From Verrucomicrobiota bacterium (GTDB taxonomy: Bacteria > Verrucomicrobiota > Verrucomicrobiia > JADLBR01): a stretch of 64,000 nt of DNA. Location: positions 24,633-88,632 of the forward strand of contig JAKQKQ010000024.1 in NCBI GenBank assembly GCA_029560585.1. The letters are read 5' to 3'. The notes under the pieces were generated by a model that was given only the letters and a program-made list of their open reading frames with translations, did not search any database and had not been told where the DNA came from. Positions 1 through 8,558 of the stretch are shown in pieces. How positions within the stretch are numbered: position 1 is the stretch's first letter; each line of letters starts with the position of its first letter. The translations under genes and the position numbers were made by a program.

Positions 1-1
1 G

Positions 2-2920
2 GCCCACGGGGGTCCAGCATCCGCGAAGCCATCGCCCCTGGTGGTTTGGGATTGCGAGGCCGCGGCGGCCATTCCGGGGGTTCAGGTGACAACCGCCGAT
101 GCGAAGTCCGGCAACGGGGCGGTCGTTTGGCGCAATCATCCGGCACACCCAGCGCTCTCGGTGCCGAACGTTCCGAAGGATTGGACGGGGTACCACGAAT
201 TGCGCTATTGGCTCTACAGCGCCAAGGCCGTTCCGGCTCGCGTGACAGTGATCATCTCTTCGGAGAATCCGGCCACCAAGGGTGAGGACTACTGGGGCTA
301 CACCATCGCGTTGAACTTTGTGGGCTGGAAACAGATCGTCCTTCCGGTAGGTGGACCGGGAGGCACTCGTTCGCCCAGGGGCTGGGACAACGTCGACGGG
401 ATCACGCTCACGGCCGCGGGCTGGGGCAACACACCGCACCCGGAAGCGGATCTGCGGCTGGATCAATTTGAGCTGGTGGTCAATCCGCCTCGGCCGGGGC
501 CCGGGATCGACGACGCGGAGTTCTTCGCCCAACTGGATCTTTCGCGTCCCGATCTCGCGGCGGTGAAGGAAGCGGTTGGACGCGCCGACATGCGCGCGGC
601 CAAGGAGGCCATGTTGCGACACATGCGCGATCGGGCGACACCGAAGTGGTGGTTCGACTGGCGCGAGCGGCCGAGCGGGACGGTGCCCGTGAAAGGCGGG
701 AGCGAGGGCTGGGACTACTTCGGCACGGCGATCACGATTAACTTCGAGGGCTGGAAGCAATTCACGATTCCGTTGAGCCAGTTCAAGCCATCGCGAAAAC
801 CCATCGGATGGCAGCATATCAACAAACTTTCGTTCAGCGCGACCTATGGTGATCGGAAACCCAAGCCCGACACGCGCCTTGCCTTCGATGATATCCGACT
901 GGAGGGTGCGGCGCCCCAAGGCCTCGGCGATTTCGAGGCATCATTCGCCTTCGACGCATGGCGCGGGCTGGTCCCGCTCAGTGGGGTTGCGAAGTCCGGC
1001 AAACAATCCGGTCTCTGGACGAATCCGGCCGGTGGCGTCGCCTGCGAGGCGGTCCCCAGAGACTGGACGCCGTGGGCGGCGCTGAGCTTCTGGCTTTGGT
1101 CGGGAAAGGCCACCGGGGACCGGATCACGATCATCTGCGAATCGGAAACGCCCGATGTCCGGGCCGCCGAAAACGTCTGCCGCCATATTCATGGCGGATT
1201 CTTCGTTGGGGAGCGGATCAACTGGCAGGCGAACAAGCTGCCGCCGACCGAGCCGGCCTTTACCCGCGAGTGGACGTATGGCCTCAACCGTTTCCCCGAT
1301 TGGAATGCGCTCGGCGATGCCTACTGGCGGACGGGGGACGAGAAGTACGCGAAGGAGTGGATCGCGCAGATGCGCTCATGGATCGAGGACAATCCCTTGC
1401 CCCGTTATTCCACCGGCAACGAAACCCTGACGTGGCGAACGATCGAGGCCGGTATTCGCACATCCGGAACGTGGCCGGACGCCTTGTGCCGTTTCCTGGG
1501 TTCGCCCTCGCTCACCGCCGATGATCTGGTGACTTTTCTGAAGTCCTGGATCGAGCACGCGCGGCACCTGATGCGCATCACGGTGGAGCATCCAGAACAC
1601 GAGGGCAACTGGGTGACGATGGAATGCAATGGCCTGGGGCACCTCGGCATCCTGTTGCCCGAGTGCCGCGATGCCGCACTGTGGCGGAAGACCGCGATCG
1701 ATCGTCTGAGCGCCGAGCTTGATCGCCAGGTCTATCCCGATGGGGCGCAGAAAGAACTCACGACCGGCTACCATCAGGTTTCGCTCAGGAATTTCGTCGG
1801 CCTCTTGCGCCTGGCGCACCTCAATGCGGTGGACATGCCGCCGCAGTACCAGCGGCTGCTGGAGCGCATGTATGATTACAACCTTCGCGTCATGACGCCG
1901 GAGGGCTTCCTCCCGCCGCTCAACGACGCCGGACCGACGGCCGTGATGGAATCGCTCCGCGAGGGGGCGGGGCTTTTCGGCAGGGAGGATTTTCTGTGGG
2001 CCGCGACCCGGGGTGTGGAGGGGCGCCGTCCCGAAGCCACTTCGGTTGCGCTCCCATACGCCGGGTGGTACGTCATGCGATCGGGGTGGGGGACCGAGGA
2101 CAAATACCTCCATTTCGAGGCCGGGCCGTACGGGATCGGCCACCAGCACGAGGACAAGCTCACGCTATTCATCTGGGCGCTCGGCCGCACGCTCCTGACG
2201 GAAGGGGGCGTTTACTCATACGACCAGAGCAAGTGGCGCCGGCATGTGCTGGGCACGTGGTCGCACAACACCATTATTGTCGATGGCCAAGAACAACACC
2301 GCAGGGGGCTTAAGGAAACGTACGAGACTGCCGCGCCCTGCAGAAACCTGTGGGTCACCACGCCTGAATTCGATGCCGCCGATGGTGCGTACGACCGCGG
2401 CTATGGTCCGAAGCACGAGGTCAAGATGGTCCACCACCGGACGGTCGTGTTTGTGAAACCGGACTACTGGGTTGTCGTCGATAGGCTCGAGGGAGCCGGG
2501 AAACACGACTACGACATTCTCTGGCATCTTGATAGCAACGACGCCGACCGTGATCCGGAGACTGGCGCGGCGTGGGGCACCGAGCCACGGGCCGCGAATT
2601 TGCAGGTGACTCCCGCGCCAAATCCCGCGCTGACCTTGGAGATCGTCAAGGGTCGCGAGGATCCCGTGCTCGGGTGGGGGCTGGTTGCCCGTCGGCAGCC
2701 GCGGCCTTGTCTCGATTATAAGGTTCGGGCAGAGGGCCCCGTCACGCTCGCCTGGGCCCTGACTCCGTTTCGTGATTCTCGACCCGCCGTCGCCATTCGG
2801 TGCATCGCGGAACGCGGATCGGACGTGGTGACCGTAACCGGCCCTTGGGGTGTGGACACCCTTCGGTTCGGGCCGCTGGGCGAGCCGGACCGCGTTCGCG
2901 TTGCCCGGGCGCCAAAGTGA
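2..2920 (+). CDS. Heparinase II/III-like polysaccharide lyase, 5'-truncated by window edge
   Basis: Probable secreted lyase for an acidic polysaccharide. The frame is open to the first bases of the window, so the GTG at 41 is probably internal and the true start lies outside. Residues here count from that GTG. Residues 1-148 form a carbohydrate-binding-like beta module. Residues 152-212 begin the heparinase-type alpha/alpha toroid, which resumes near 375. Residues 213-373 are a second copy of the beta module with its halves in swapped order. The toroid carries an HEGNWVTMECN stretch near 521-531. The C-terminal beta domain has GIGHQHEDKL (about 698-707) and SHNTIIVDG, typical of the heparinase II/III C-terminal domain. 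Substrate cannot be told; alginate-, heparin- or ulvan-like polymers are possible. It is convergent with the methyltransferase gene downstream. Confidence 0.85.
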   Translation, partial: AHGGPASAKPSPLVVWDCEAAAAIPGVQVTTADAKSGNGAVVWRNHPAHPALSVPNVPKDWTGYHELRYWLYSAKAVPARVTVIISSENPATKGEDYWGYTIALNFVGWKQIVLPVGGPGGTRSPRGWDNVDGITLTAAGWGNTPHPEADLRLDQFELVVNPPRPGPGIDDAEFFAQLDLSRPDLAAVKEAVGRADMRAAKEAMLRHMRDRATPKWWFDWRERPSGTVPVKGGSEGWDYFGTAITINFEGWKQFTIPLSQFKPSRKPIGWQHINKLSFSATYGDRKPKPDTRLAFDDIRLEGAAPQGLGDFEASFAFDAWRGLVPLSGVAKSGKQSGLWTNPAGGVACEAVPRDWTPWAALSFWLWSGKATGDRITIICESETPDVRAAENVCRHIHGGFFVGERINWQANKLPPTEPAFTREWTYGLNRFPDWNALGDAYWRTGDEKYAKEWIAQMRSWIEDNPLPRYSTGNETLTWRTIEAGIRTSGTWPDALCRFLGSPSLTADDLVTFLKSWIEHARHLMRITVEHPEHEGNWVTMECNGLGHLGILLPECRDAALWRKTAIDRLSAELDRQVYPDGAQKELTTGYHQVSLRNFVGLLRLAHLNAVDMPPQYQRLLERMYDYNLRVMTPEGFLPPLNDAGPTAVMESLREGAGLFGREDFLWAATRGVEGRRPEATSVALPYAGWYVMRSGWGTEDKYLHFEAGPYGIGHQHEDKLTLFIWALGRTLLTEGGVYSYDQSKWRRHVLGTWSHNTIIVDGQEQHRRGLKETYETAAPCRNLWVTTPEFDAADGAYDRGYGPKHEVKMVHHRTVVFVKPDYWVVVDRLEGAGKHDYDILWHLDSNDADRDPETGAAWGTEPRAANLQVTPAPNPALTLEIVKGREDPVLGWGLVARRQPRPCLDYKVRAEGPVTLAWALTPFRDSRPAVAIRCIAERGSDVVTVTGPWGVDTLRFGPLGEPDRVRVARAPK

Positions 2921-2989
2921 GGGACGAAAAACGCATGCGAGAAGGCTCGCGCGTTTCACGGGCGGGATTTCGGAGCGAGTGCCGCGCCG

Positions 2990-3895
2990 TTATGTTTTTT
3001 CCGCGGACGGTGACCATCTCGCGTAGGTGCCGCTCGGGAGGGGCAGGACGCCCTGTTCTCCTGTGAGGAGCATCTCGCCGCACTGGAGCGCGGGACCACC
3101 GGTTCTTGGGGTGATGGCTTGCAAGACATTCGCGAGGGCGACTGGCGTGCAGTAGGGCGTGTGCGATGACAGGAGGATAAAGGCGGGCGATTCCGACATG
3201 AGTGAGCCGCATCTATCGATGGTCGCGGAGAGTTTCTCGTCGATCTTGTAGATTTCGTTGCGCCGACCGTGGCCGAACGTGGGTGGGTCGAGGATGATGG
3301 CATCGTATTTCTTGCCGCGCCTGATCTCGCGATCCAGAAAGCGATTGGCGTCGTCAACGATCCATTGGATGGGTGCGTCGGCGAGGCCATTGAGGGCGGC
3401 GTTTTCCCGCGCCCATGTGACCATCCCCTTGGATGCGTCGACATGGCAGACCCGGGCGCCCGCCCGTGCGGCGGCCATGGTGGCACCACCGGAATAGGCG
3501 AAGAGGTTCAGGACCGTGGCATGATTTCCAGTCCCTTTGACGAAGGCGCCGAGCCTTCGGGTGATCCATGCCCATGAGTCTCGTTGCTCTGGGAAAATGC
3601 CGAGATGACCGAAGGCGGTAATAGAGAGGCGAAACCGGATCCCCGAGACGGTGATAGACCACTCCTCCGGCAATCCCGTTTTCAGATTCCATCGATTCCC
3701 CTGTGAGCGATCGAAGGTGGCGTCTGCCTTCATCCAGTCCGATTGGCTTTTCTGAGGCCTCCAGATTGCCTGCGCGCAGGGGCGGATGAGCCGGTATTGA
3801 CCAAAGCGCTCATATTTGCGGCCGTCGCCGCTGTCCAAGAGTTCGTAGTCATCCATGGCGCATGGGGTGCCGGGAAGACGCGCGCTGGAGGACAT
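2990..3895 (-). CDS. Class I SAM-dependent methyltransferase, RlmI-like catalytic domain
   Basis: Predicted SAM-dependent methyltransferase of the 23S rRNA cytosine-C5 (RlmI-like) group. The SAM-binding motif is VLNLFAYSGGATMAAARAGA, followed by an acidic strand end (HVDASKG) and a DPPTFGHGRR motif that matches the DPPxF signature of RlmI/RlmK-type enzymes. No N-terminal PUA domain is visible, and at about 300 residues it is shorter than RlmI (about 396). The ATG at 3895 directly abuts the fhs stop codon (TAA at 3898-3896), suggesting translational coupling; an ATG at 3856 is an alternative start and better fits the conserved part. The rRNA target is inferred from family resemblance; other nucleic-acid targets are possible. 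Confidence 0.75.
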   Translation of the reverse strand: MSSSARLPGTPCAMDDYELLDSGDGRKYERFGQYRLIRPCAQAIWRPQKSQSDWMKADATFDRSQGNRWNLKTGLPEEWSITVSGIRFRLSITAFGHLGIFPEQRDSWAWITRRLGAFVKGTGNHATVLNLFAYSGGATMAAARAGARVCHVDASKGMVTWARENAALNGLADAPIQWIVDDANRFLDREIRRGKKYDAIILDPPTFGHGRRNEIYKIDEKLSATIDRCGSLMSESPAFILLSSHTPYCTPVALANVLQAITPRTGGPALQCGEMLLTGEQGVLPLPSGTYARWSPSAEKT

Positions 3896-5536
3896 TTAGG
3901 TCAACCCGGTGGCGTGGCCGGAGGGCAGCACCTTGATCCGCGCGGCGGCGGGTACTTTGGGGAGTCCGGGCATGGTGACGATGTTCCCGCAGATGGCGAC
4001 GACGAAGCCCGCGCCGGCGGAGATGCGAAGCTCGTTGACGGTGATCCGGAAACCGGAGGGTCGCCCGCGGAGGGCAGGGTTGTCGGAGAGAGACAGGGGG
4101 GTTTTGGCGATGCAGACGGGGAGTCTGGAGAGGCCCTGCTTTTCGAGGAGTTGGAGGTCCTCGCGCGCGCGGCGATCAAAGTCGGTGCCGTCGGCGCCGT
4201 AGAGCTTCTTGGCGACCATCTCAATTTTCTTATCCAGTGGCATATCGAGGGGGTAGAGGAAACGCGGTTCACGGCGGCGATGCCTGGCCGTTGCGCGGAG
4301 AACCGCTTGCGCGAGGCCCACTGCCCCGGTGCCGCCCTTGTCGTAGTGCTCTGAGACCACGGCCTCGGTGCCCAGGGACTCACAGAATTTGACGATCTTG
4401 CGGAGGTTGGCCGCCGAGTCGTCTGGGAAGCGGCTGATGCAGACGACGGGTTGGACGCCGAAGAGGCGGATGTTCTCGATATGTTTCGCGAGGTTTCCTG
4501 AGCCGCCGTGGGTTTTGAAGCCGCCGTGGTACTCGATGGCCTTGGCGGTGGCGACGATGACTGCGGCCGACGGGTTGAGTCCGGCGGACCGGCACTTGAT
4601 GTCGAAGAATTTCTCCGCGCCGAGGTCCGTGGCGAAACCGGCCTCGGTGACGACGATGTCGGCGAGTTTGAGCGCCAGGCGGGTGGCGATGGCGGTGTTG
4701 GTGCCCTGTGCGATGTTGGCGAAGGGGCCGCCGTGCACGAAGGCGGGGGTGCCCTCGAGGGACTGGACGAGGTTGGGGTGGACGGCGTCTCGGAGCAGGA
4801 CCTGCATGGCGCCGACGGCCTGGAGGGAATCGGCGCGGACGGGCTCACCCTTGTAGGTGAATCCGACGATCATGCGGCTCATGCGGTCGCCGAGGTCGGC
4901 GTAATCCCTGGCCAGGCAGAGGATGGCCATGACCTCGGATGCGGGGGTGATGTTGAAACCGTCGCGCCGGGGCACGCCGTGCATGGGGCCGCCGAGGCCG
5001 ACGATGATGTCGCGGAGCGACCGCTCGTTGAGGTCGATGACGCGGCGAAGGACGATGCGGCGGGGGTCGAGGCCGTGCTCGTTGCCGTGTTGGAGGTGGT
5101 TGTCGGCCATGGCGCAGAGAAGGTTGTTGGCCTTCTCGACCGCGTACATGTCGCCGACGAAGTGCAGGTTGATATCCTCGGCGGGGACCACCTGCGCGCG
5201 TCCAGCGCCGGTGCCGCCGCCCTTAATGCCGAAGTAGGGGCCGAGGGAGGGTTCGCGGAGGCAGATCATGGCCTTGCGGCCGAGGCACCGGAGGGCGTCG
5301 GCGAGGCCGATGGTGGCGGTGGTCTTTCCCTCGCCCTGCGGCGTGGGCGTCATCGCCGAGACGAGGATCAGGCGTCCGTCGGGTGCGGAGGCGCGTTTCT
5401 GTAGCTCCGCGATGGGGATTTTCGCGATATGGTGGCCGTGAGGCAGGATCTGTTCGAGGTCGAGGCCGAGTTCCGCGGCGACCTCGGAGATCCGGCGCGG
5501 GGGCAGGCCGTGGGTGGGCGCCGGTGCGTCGGGCAT
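3896..5536 (-). CDS. fhs: Formate--tetrahydrofolate ligase
   Basis: Makes 10-formyl-tetrahydrofolate from formate, ATP and THF in cytosolic one-carbon metabolism. The 546-residue product has the family P-loop region TPTPQGEGKTTATIGLADAL and the signature EPSLGPYFGIKGGGTGAG. It continues through the conserved VPAEDINLHFVGDMYAV stretch to the usual C-terminus. Family members are about 555 residues. I chose the ATG at 5536 because the reading frame upstream to 5608 encodes a proline-rich, non-conserved stretch. No clear Shine-Dalgarno sequence precedes it. It lies between a GH51 gene and a methyltransferase gene on the same strand, so the neighbours do not indicate an acetogenic pathway; a general C1 role is more likely. 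Confidence 0.95.
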   Translation of the reverse strand: MPDAPAPTHGLPPRRISEVAAELGLDLEQILPHGHHIAKIPIAELQKRASAPDGRLILVSAMTPTPQGEGKTTATIGLADALRCLGRKAMICLREPSLGPYFGIKGGGTGAGRAQVVPAEDINLHFVGDMYAVEKANNLLCAMADNHLQHGNEHGLDPRRIVLRRVIDLNERSLRDIIVGLGGPMHGVPRRDGFNITPASEVMAILCLARDYADLGDRMSRMIVGFTYKGEPVRADSLQAVGAMQVLLRDAVHPNLVQSLEGTPAFVHGGPFANIAQGTNTAIATRLALKLADIVVTEAGFATDLGAEKFFDIKCRSAGLNPSAAVIVATAKAIEYHGGFKTHGGSGNLAKHIENIRLFGVQPVVCISRFPDDSAANLRKIVKFCESLGTEAVVSEHYDKGGTGAVGLAQAVLRATARHRRREPRFLYPLDMPLDKKIEMVAKKLYGADGTDFDRRAREDLQLLEKQGLSRLPVCIAKTPLSLSDNPALRGRPSGFRITVNELRISAGAGFVVAICGNIVTMPGLPKVPAAARIKVLPSGHATGLT

Positions 5537-5643
5537 AGCGTGTACGGTGGATACAGGAGGCGGGGGCAAAAGGCAATTCTGGATGGGTGGCAGGTCCTGG
5601 CCGCCCATCCTCGTTTAGGCGTTTGGAACCATGAGCCCCTGAC

Positions 5644-8151
5644 TCATGGTGTGAGCCGGAGGATGGTCAGGGAGTTGGCGGGGAGGGCATGGGAAAAAGA
5701 GGGACCGGGGATGTCGACTGTGGATTCGACGGGCACGATCTTGCGGGGTTCGCCGAGGGAGTTTTCGGCCTCTGGGTCGGGGTGTGCCAGGGTTGAGACC
5801 TTCGCGGTCTTGCCGATGGTGCCGATGCCCGTGATGTTTATCTGGGCGGTCTGCGGTTTGGCGGCGGCGTTGACGGCTTTGAGGATGATTTCGCCAGAGT
5901 CTGTTCTTCCGGCGCCGGCGTAAAGTGAGGGCAGTGGGCGGCGAGTGACTTCGTGGATGAGCTGGCCGTCGAGGAAGCATCTGATGCGGGGGCCGTCGAG
6001 TTCGACGCGGATGTCATACCAGCGCCCTGTCTCAATGGTGCCGGGGACGCGTGGGGCATCGACGCCGTGGACCTCGAGACCGTGCTGTTTGTTGCCCCAG
6101 CCGCCGAGATTCCACCAATTCTTGGCGTTGTCCTTTTGGGTCTGGAACAGGATGAGGAAACCCTCGGCCCCGGAGATCTTCCGCGCCTTGAGGGAGAGGG
6201 TGTAATCGCGCCACGTGTTATCGCCGATGAGGGCGCGCGCGCCGCGGTCAGGTCCCAATTGGCGCAGGATGCCCTCGGCGACGGACCACGTGCCGCCTTT
6301 TGTCCGCCATGCTCCCAGGCCCTTGGAGAAATTGCTTTCGAAGAGGGTCTTTCCGTTTCGCGTGACGCGGATGTCTTTGAATTCGGTTTGGGTGGCCCAC
6401 GTGCCGACGCCAGCGGCACCGCCGGGCCCTGGGAGTTCAAGGTTCGGGGATGTGGATTCGCATGCGAGAATGACGTCGGGGCGGTTGTTCGCGAACATCT
6501 TCTGGGCGTAGTAGCTGGCGCGGCCGAAGGAGCGGGCGTTGTCGAAACCGATGAGGTTGACGGGCCACCTGCGGTCGTTGACGTTGTAGAATAGTGGCGC
6601 GTAGCTGGCCATGATCACGTAATCGCTATTGCGCTCCATGCCGAGCATGAATGCGGATTCTGCGAGTGCGGCGAGGAGGTTGCCGGCGCCGACATCGCGG
6701 TTGACGGCGTATTCTCCGACGTAGACTTTCGGCGGGGACTCGGGGCCGGGGCGCGCGTCGTAGCGATGAAAATTCTCAAAGAAGAAGGATGGCGCGACAT
6801 AGAAATGCTGGTCGTGGACATCGGCACCGGCCAGGCCGACGTCGCAGATGAGGGTGATCTGGGGCCATCTGTCCTTCAGCGCCCTTGCGAAGAGGCGGTA
6901 ATAGGTCTCATAGCGGGGGCCGAAATTCTCGTTGCCGACCTCGAGATACTTTAAAGGGAATGGGGCGGGATGGCCGTTCTTGGCGCGCTCGGCGCCCCAT
7001 TTCGAGTCGGCTGGGCCGAGGGCATATTCGACGGCATCGCACGTGTCCTGGATCAGCTCATGGATGCGGTCCTCGGGCCAGAAGTCGCCGTTGCGGCCGG
7101 TGCAGGACAGCCCGCAGTTGACGACGTACATGCCCTGTGCGCCGATGTCCTCGCAGAGCTGGAGGAACTCGTGATAGCCGAGCCCGTCGATATTCCGATA
7201 GCCCCATAGGCTCCAGTGGCCGGGGCGTGCGGCGATGTCACCGATGGTTTCCTTCCAGCGATAGCGGTTCTCCATGGTGGCGCCCTCGACGACGCATCCT
7301 CCGGGGAAGCGAAGGAAGGCGGGCCTGAGGTCCGCGAGGAGCTGGGCGAGGTCGGGGCGACAGCCGTTGCGACGATCCTTGAAAGTGTGGCGCGGGAACA
7401 ACGAGACCGCGTCGAGGTCGAGTTGGCCAGCGGAGAGGGGTTTGAGGAAGAAGCGGGCTTGGGAATCGGTGGTGGTTGCGGTGAGCGTCGCTTCATACTT
7501 GTGCCACGCGTCCTTGGTGACGGGTGGGGTGGAGGATTTGGCGATGACCTGACCGTTGTGGTCCAAGATGCCGATTTCGAGAGGGCCGGAGAAGCCTGCG
7601 GCGGCGCGAGCGCGGCACGAGAAGTCGTAATCAGCGCCGGCCTTGGCGCTGACGCCCCAGTAACCCTCATTGAGAAGCCGTGGCGAGGCGCCGGTGGGGA
7701 TCGTGAGGCGGAGGTATCGCACATTTTTGGGGTGGGCGGGTCGTTCGGACTCGAGGGACATTGCGGCGGGCGGGCCGTTGGTTTCGAGCGACCAGGCGGG
7801 CCACGGAGAGGGGAAGGTCCAGGGGACCGTGAAGTGCTTGGAGTTTCCGCTCACGTAGTCTGGTAAGTCCGGCGCCCGACACTCGGTGCCGTCGATCGTG
7901 CAGCCCTCGACGGGCAGTGTCTCCTCGAAGGAGCGATTCTGGATCATTTCCGCGTAGAGGCCGCCGTCGCCAGCGTGGTTAATCTCCTCGAAGAAAAGCC
8001 CCCAGAGGGTGGGGCTGACCGTCGCCCCGGGCCGATCGGCGCGGACGGTGATCTGGGTGGCTGGCGCGGCGGCGGCGGCGCCGTGGGCGAGCATCGCGAC
8101 GGCGAAGGCGATCCGGTGAACGGCAAGGGAAAGTGTGCGGCGGGTCATCAA
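5644..8151 (-). CDS. Secreted GH51 alpha-L-arabinofuranosidase with inserted beta domains
   Basis: Predicted to release terminal arabinose from hemicellulose or pectin side chains outside the cytoplasm. Residues 1-28 form a signal peptide ending AHGAAAAA. The (beta/alpha)8 domain starts at about residue 35 (SPTLWGLFFEEINHAGDGGL). It is interrupted at about 100-250 by a carbohydrate-binding-like jelly roll, as is common in GH51. The likely acid/base is Glu408 in EVGNEN and the likely nucleophile Glu480 in KVYVGEYAV. A laminin-G-like or DUF1080-like beta sandwich follows (GTWSVAEGILRQLG through GRWYDIRVELDGPRIRCFLD). The C-terminal beta domain ends in SLTILRL. The length of 835 residues suits the multidomain PVC/Bacteroidetes type. 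Same strand as fhs, with a gap of about 107 bases. Confidence 0.9.
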   Translation of the reverse strand: MMTRRTLSLAVHRIAFAVAMLAHGAAAAAPATQITVRADRPGATVSPTLWGLFFEEINHAGDGGLYAEMIQNRSFEETLPVEGCTIDGTECRAPDLPDYVSGNSKHFTVPWTFPSPWPAWSLETNGPPAAMSLESERPAHPKNVRYLRLTIPTGASPRLLNEGYWGVSAKAGADYDFSCRARAAAGFSGPLEIGILDHNGQVIAKSSTPPVTKDAWHKYEATLTATTTDSQARFFLKPLSAGQLDLDAVSLFPRHTFKDRRNGCRPDLAQLLADLRPAFLRFPGGCVVEGATMENRYRWKETIGDIAARPGHWSLWGYRNIDGLGYHEFLQLCEDIGAQGMYVVNCGLSCTGRNGDFWPEDRIHELIQDTCDAVEYALGPADSKWGAERAKNGHPAPFPLKYLEVGNENFGPRYETYYRLFARALKDRWPQITLICDVGLAGADVHDQHFYVAPSFFFENFHRYDARPGPESPPKVYVGEYAVNRDVGAGNLLAALAESAFMLGMERNSDYVIMASYAPLFYNVNDRRWPVNLIGFDNARSFGRASYYAQKMFANNRPDVILACESTSPNLELPGPGGAAGVGTWATQTEFKDIRVTRNGKTLFESNFSKGLGAWRTKGGTWSVAEGILRQLGPDRGARALIGDNTWRDYTLSLKARKISGAEGFLILFQTQKDNAKNWWNLGGWGNKQHGLEVHGVDAPRVPGTIETGRWYDIRVELDGPRIRCFLDGQLIHEVTRRPLPSLYAGAGRTDSGEIILKAVNAAAKPQTAQINITGIGTIGKTAKVSTLAHPDPEAENSLGEPRKIVPVESTVDIPGPSFSHALPANSLTILRLTP

Positions 8152-8326
8152 CCGGGACGCTAGGCATTGTCGCGTGGGGGCGGCAACGCCAGATCGCGTA
8201 CAAATATCACCAATTTACGAACAGATGAACGCACCCGGCTGCCACTCTCCTGCCCACGGCTGAGGGCCCAGAGCCAGTCTTCGGCAAGCGCAGGCCCAAT
8301 GCGGCTGTGGCATCGGGCCCCCGCGT

Positions 8327-8465
8327 TAGCCCGGATATTCCACAGCCTGCCGGCTGTGAAATTCCGGGCTCTGGGAAAACCGCGCCATGAAAGCCATTTG
8401 TTGGGAAAGGTCAGGCAAAGACTGGGTTTTTTCGCGGTTGCGGAGTGTGTTTCGCGAACCGGTGG
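8327..8465 (+). repeat. Dispersed intergenic repeat with palindromic head (copy A)
   Basis: It starts with an imperfect hairpin of TAGCCCGGATATTCCACAGC type, whose second arm GGCTGTGAAATTCCGGGCT pairs with it. A tail of about 90 bases beginning CTGGGAAAACCGCGCCATGA follows. The same unit, in the same orientation and with about a dozen differences by eye, lies at 63861-64000. Shorter copies of only the palindrome lie at 46024-46070 and 61338-61378. The layout resembles REP/BIME-type elements. Confidence 0.85.
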
Positions 8466-8514
8466 TCCCAGACCCTTCAAAGTCGCGTTCTTCGGAGCGC
8501 GGTTTTCCCTTGAG

Positions 8515-8550
8515 CCTGCATATTTCACGCGGAAGCGTGAAATATGCAGG
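8515..8550 (-). terminator. Perfect 16-bp inverted repeat just after the PPC-domain gene
   Basis: The arms CCTGCATATTTCACGC (8515-8530) and GCGTGAAATATGCAGG (8535-8550) are perfectly complementary around a 4-base loop. The hairpin begins 8 bases after the stop codon of the reverse-strand gene ending at 8559. No U-run follows on that strand. It may therefore act as an mRNA 3'-end stabiliser or a protein-binding palindrome rather than a classical intrinsic terminator. Confidence 0.55.
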
Positions 8551-8558
8551 TTAGGAGG

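Larger units (their letters stand above)
8152..8558. other. Non-coding gap of about 400 bases between two reverse-strand genes
   Basis: I see no supported gene here. Frames that run through it are extensions of antisense frames with no recognisable protein. It holds a 139-base dispersed repeat (8327-8465) and a perfect 16-bp inverted repeat (8515-8550), described separately. The start region of the GH51 gene lies on one side and the end of the PPC-domain gene on the other, so it must also contain the GH51 promoter. I could not assign that promoter confidently. Confidence 0.6.

Noticed and set aside
8335..8360. Palindromes at 8335, 46027 and 63862 considered as CRISPR repeats
   Set aside because: They are single copies tens of kilobases apart with no regular spacers and no cas genes.
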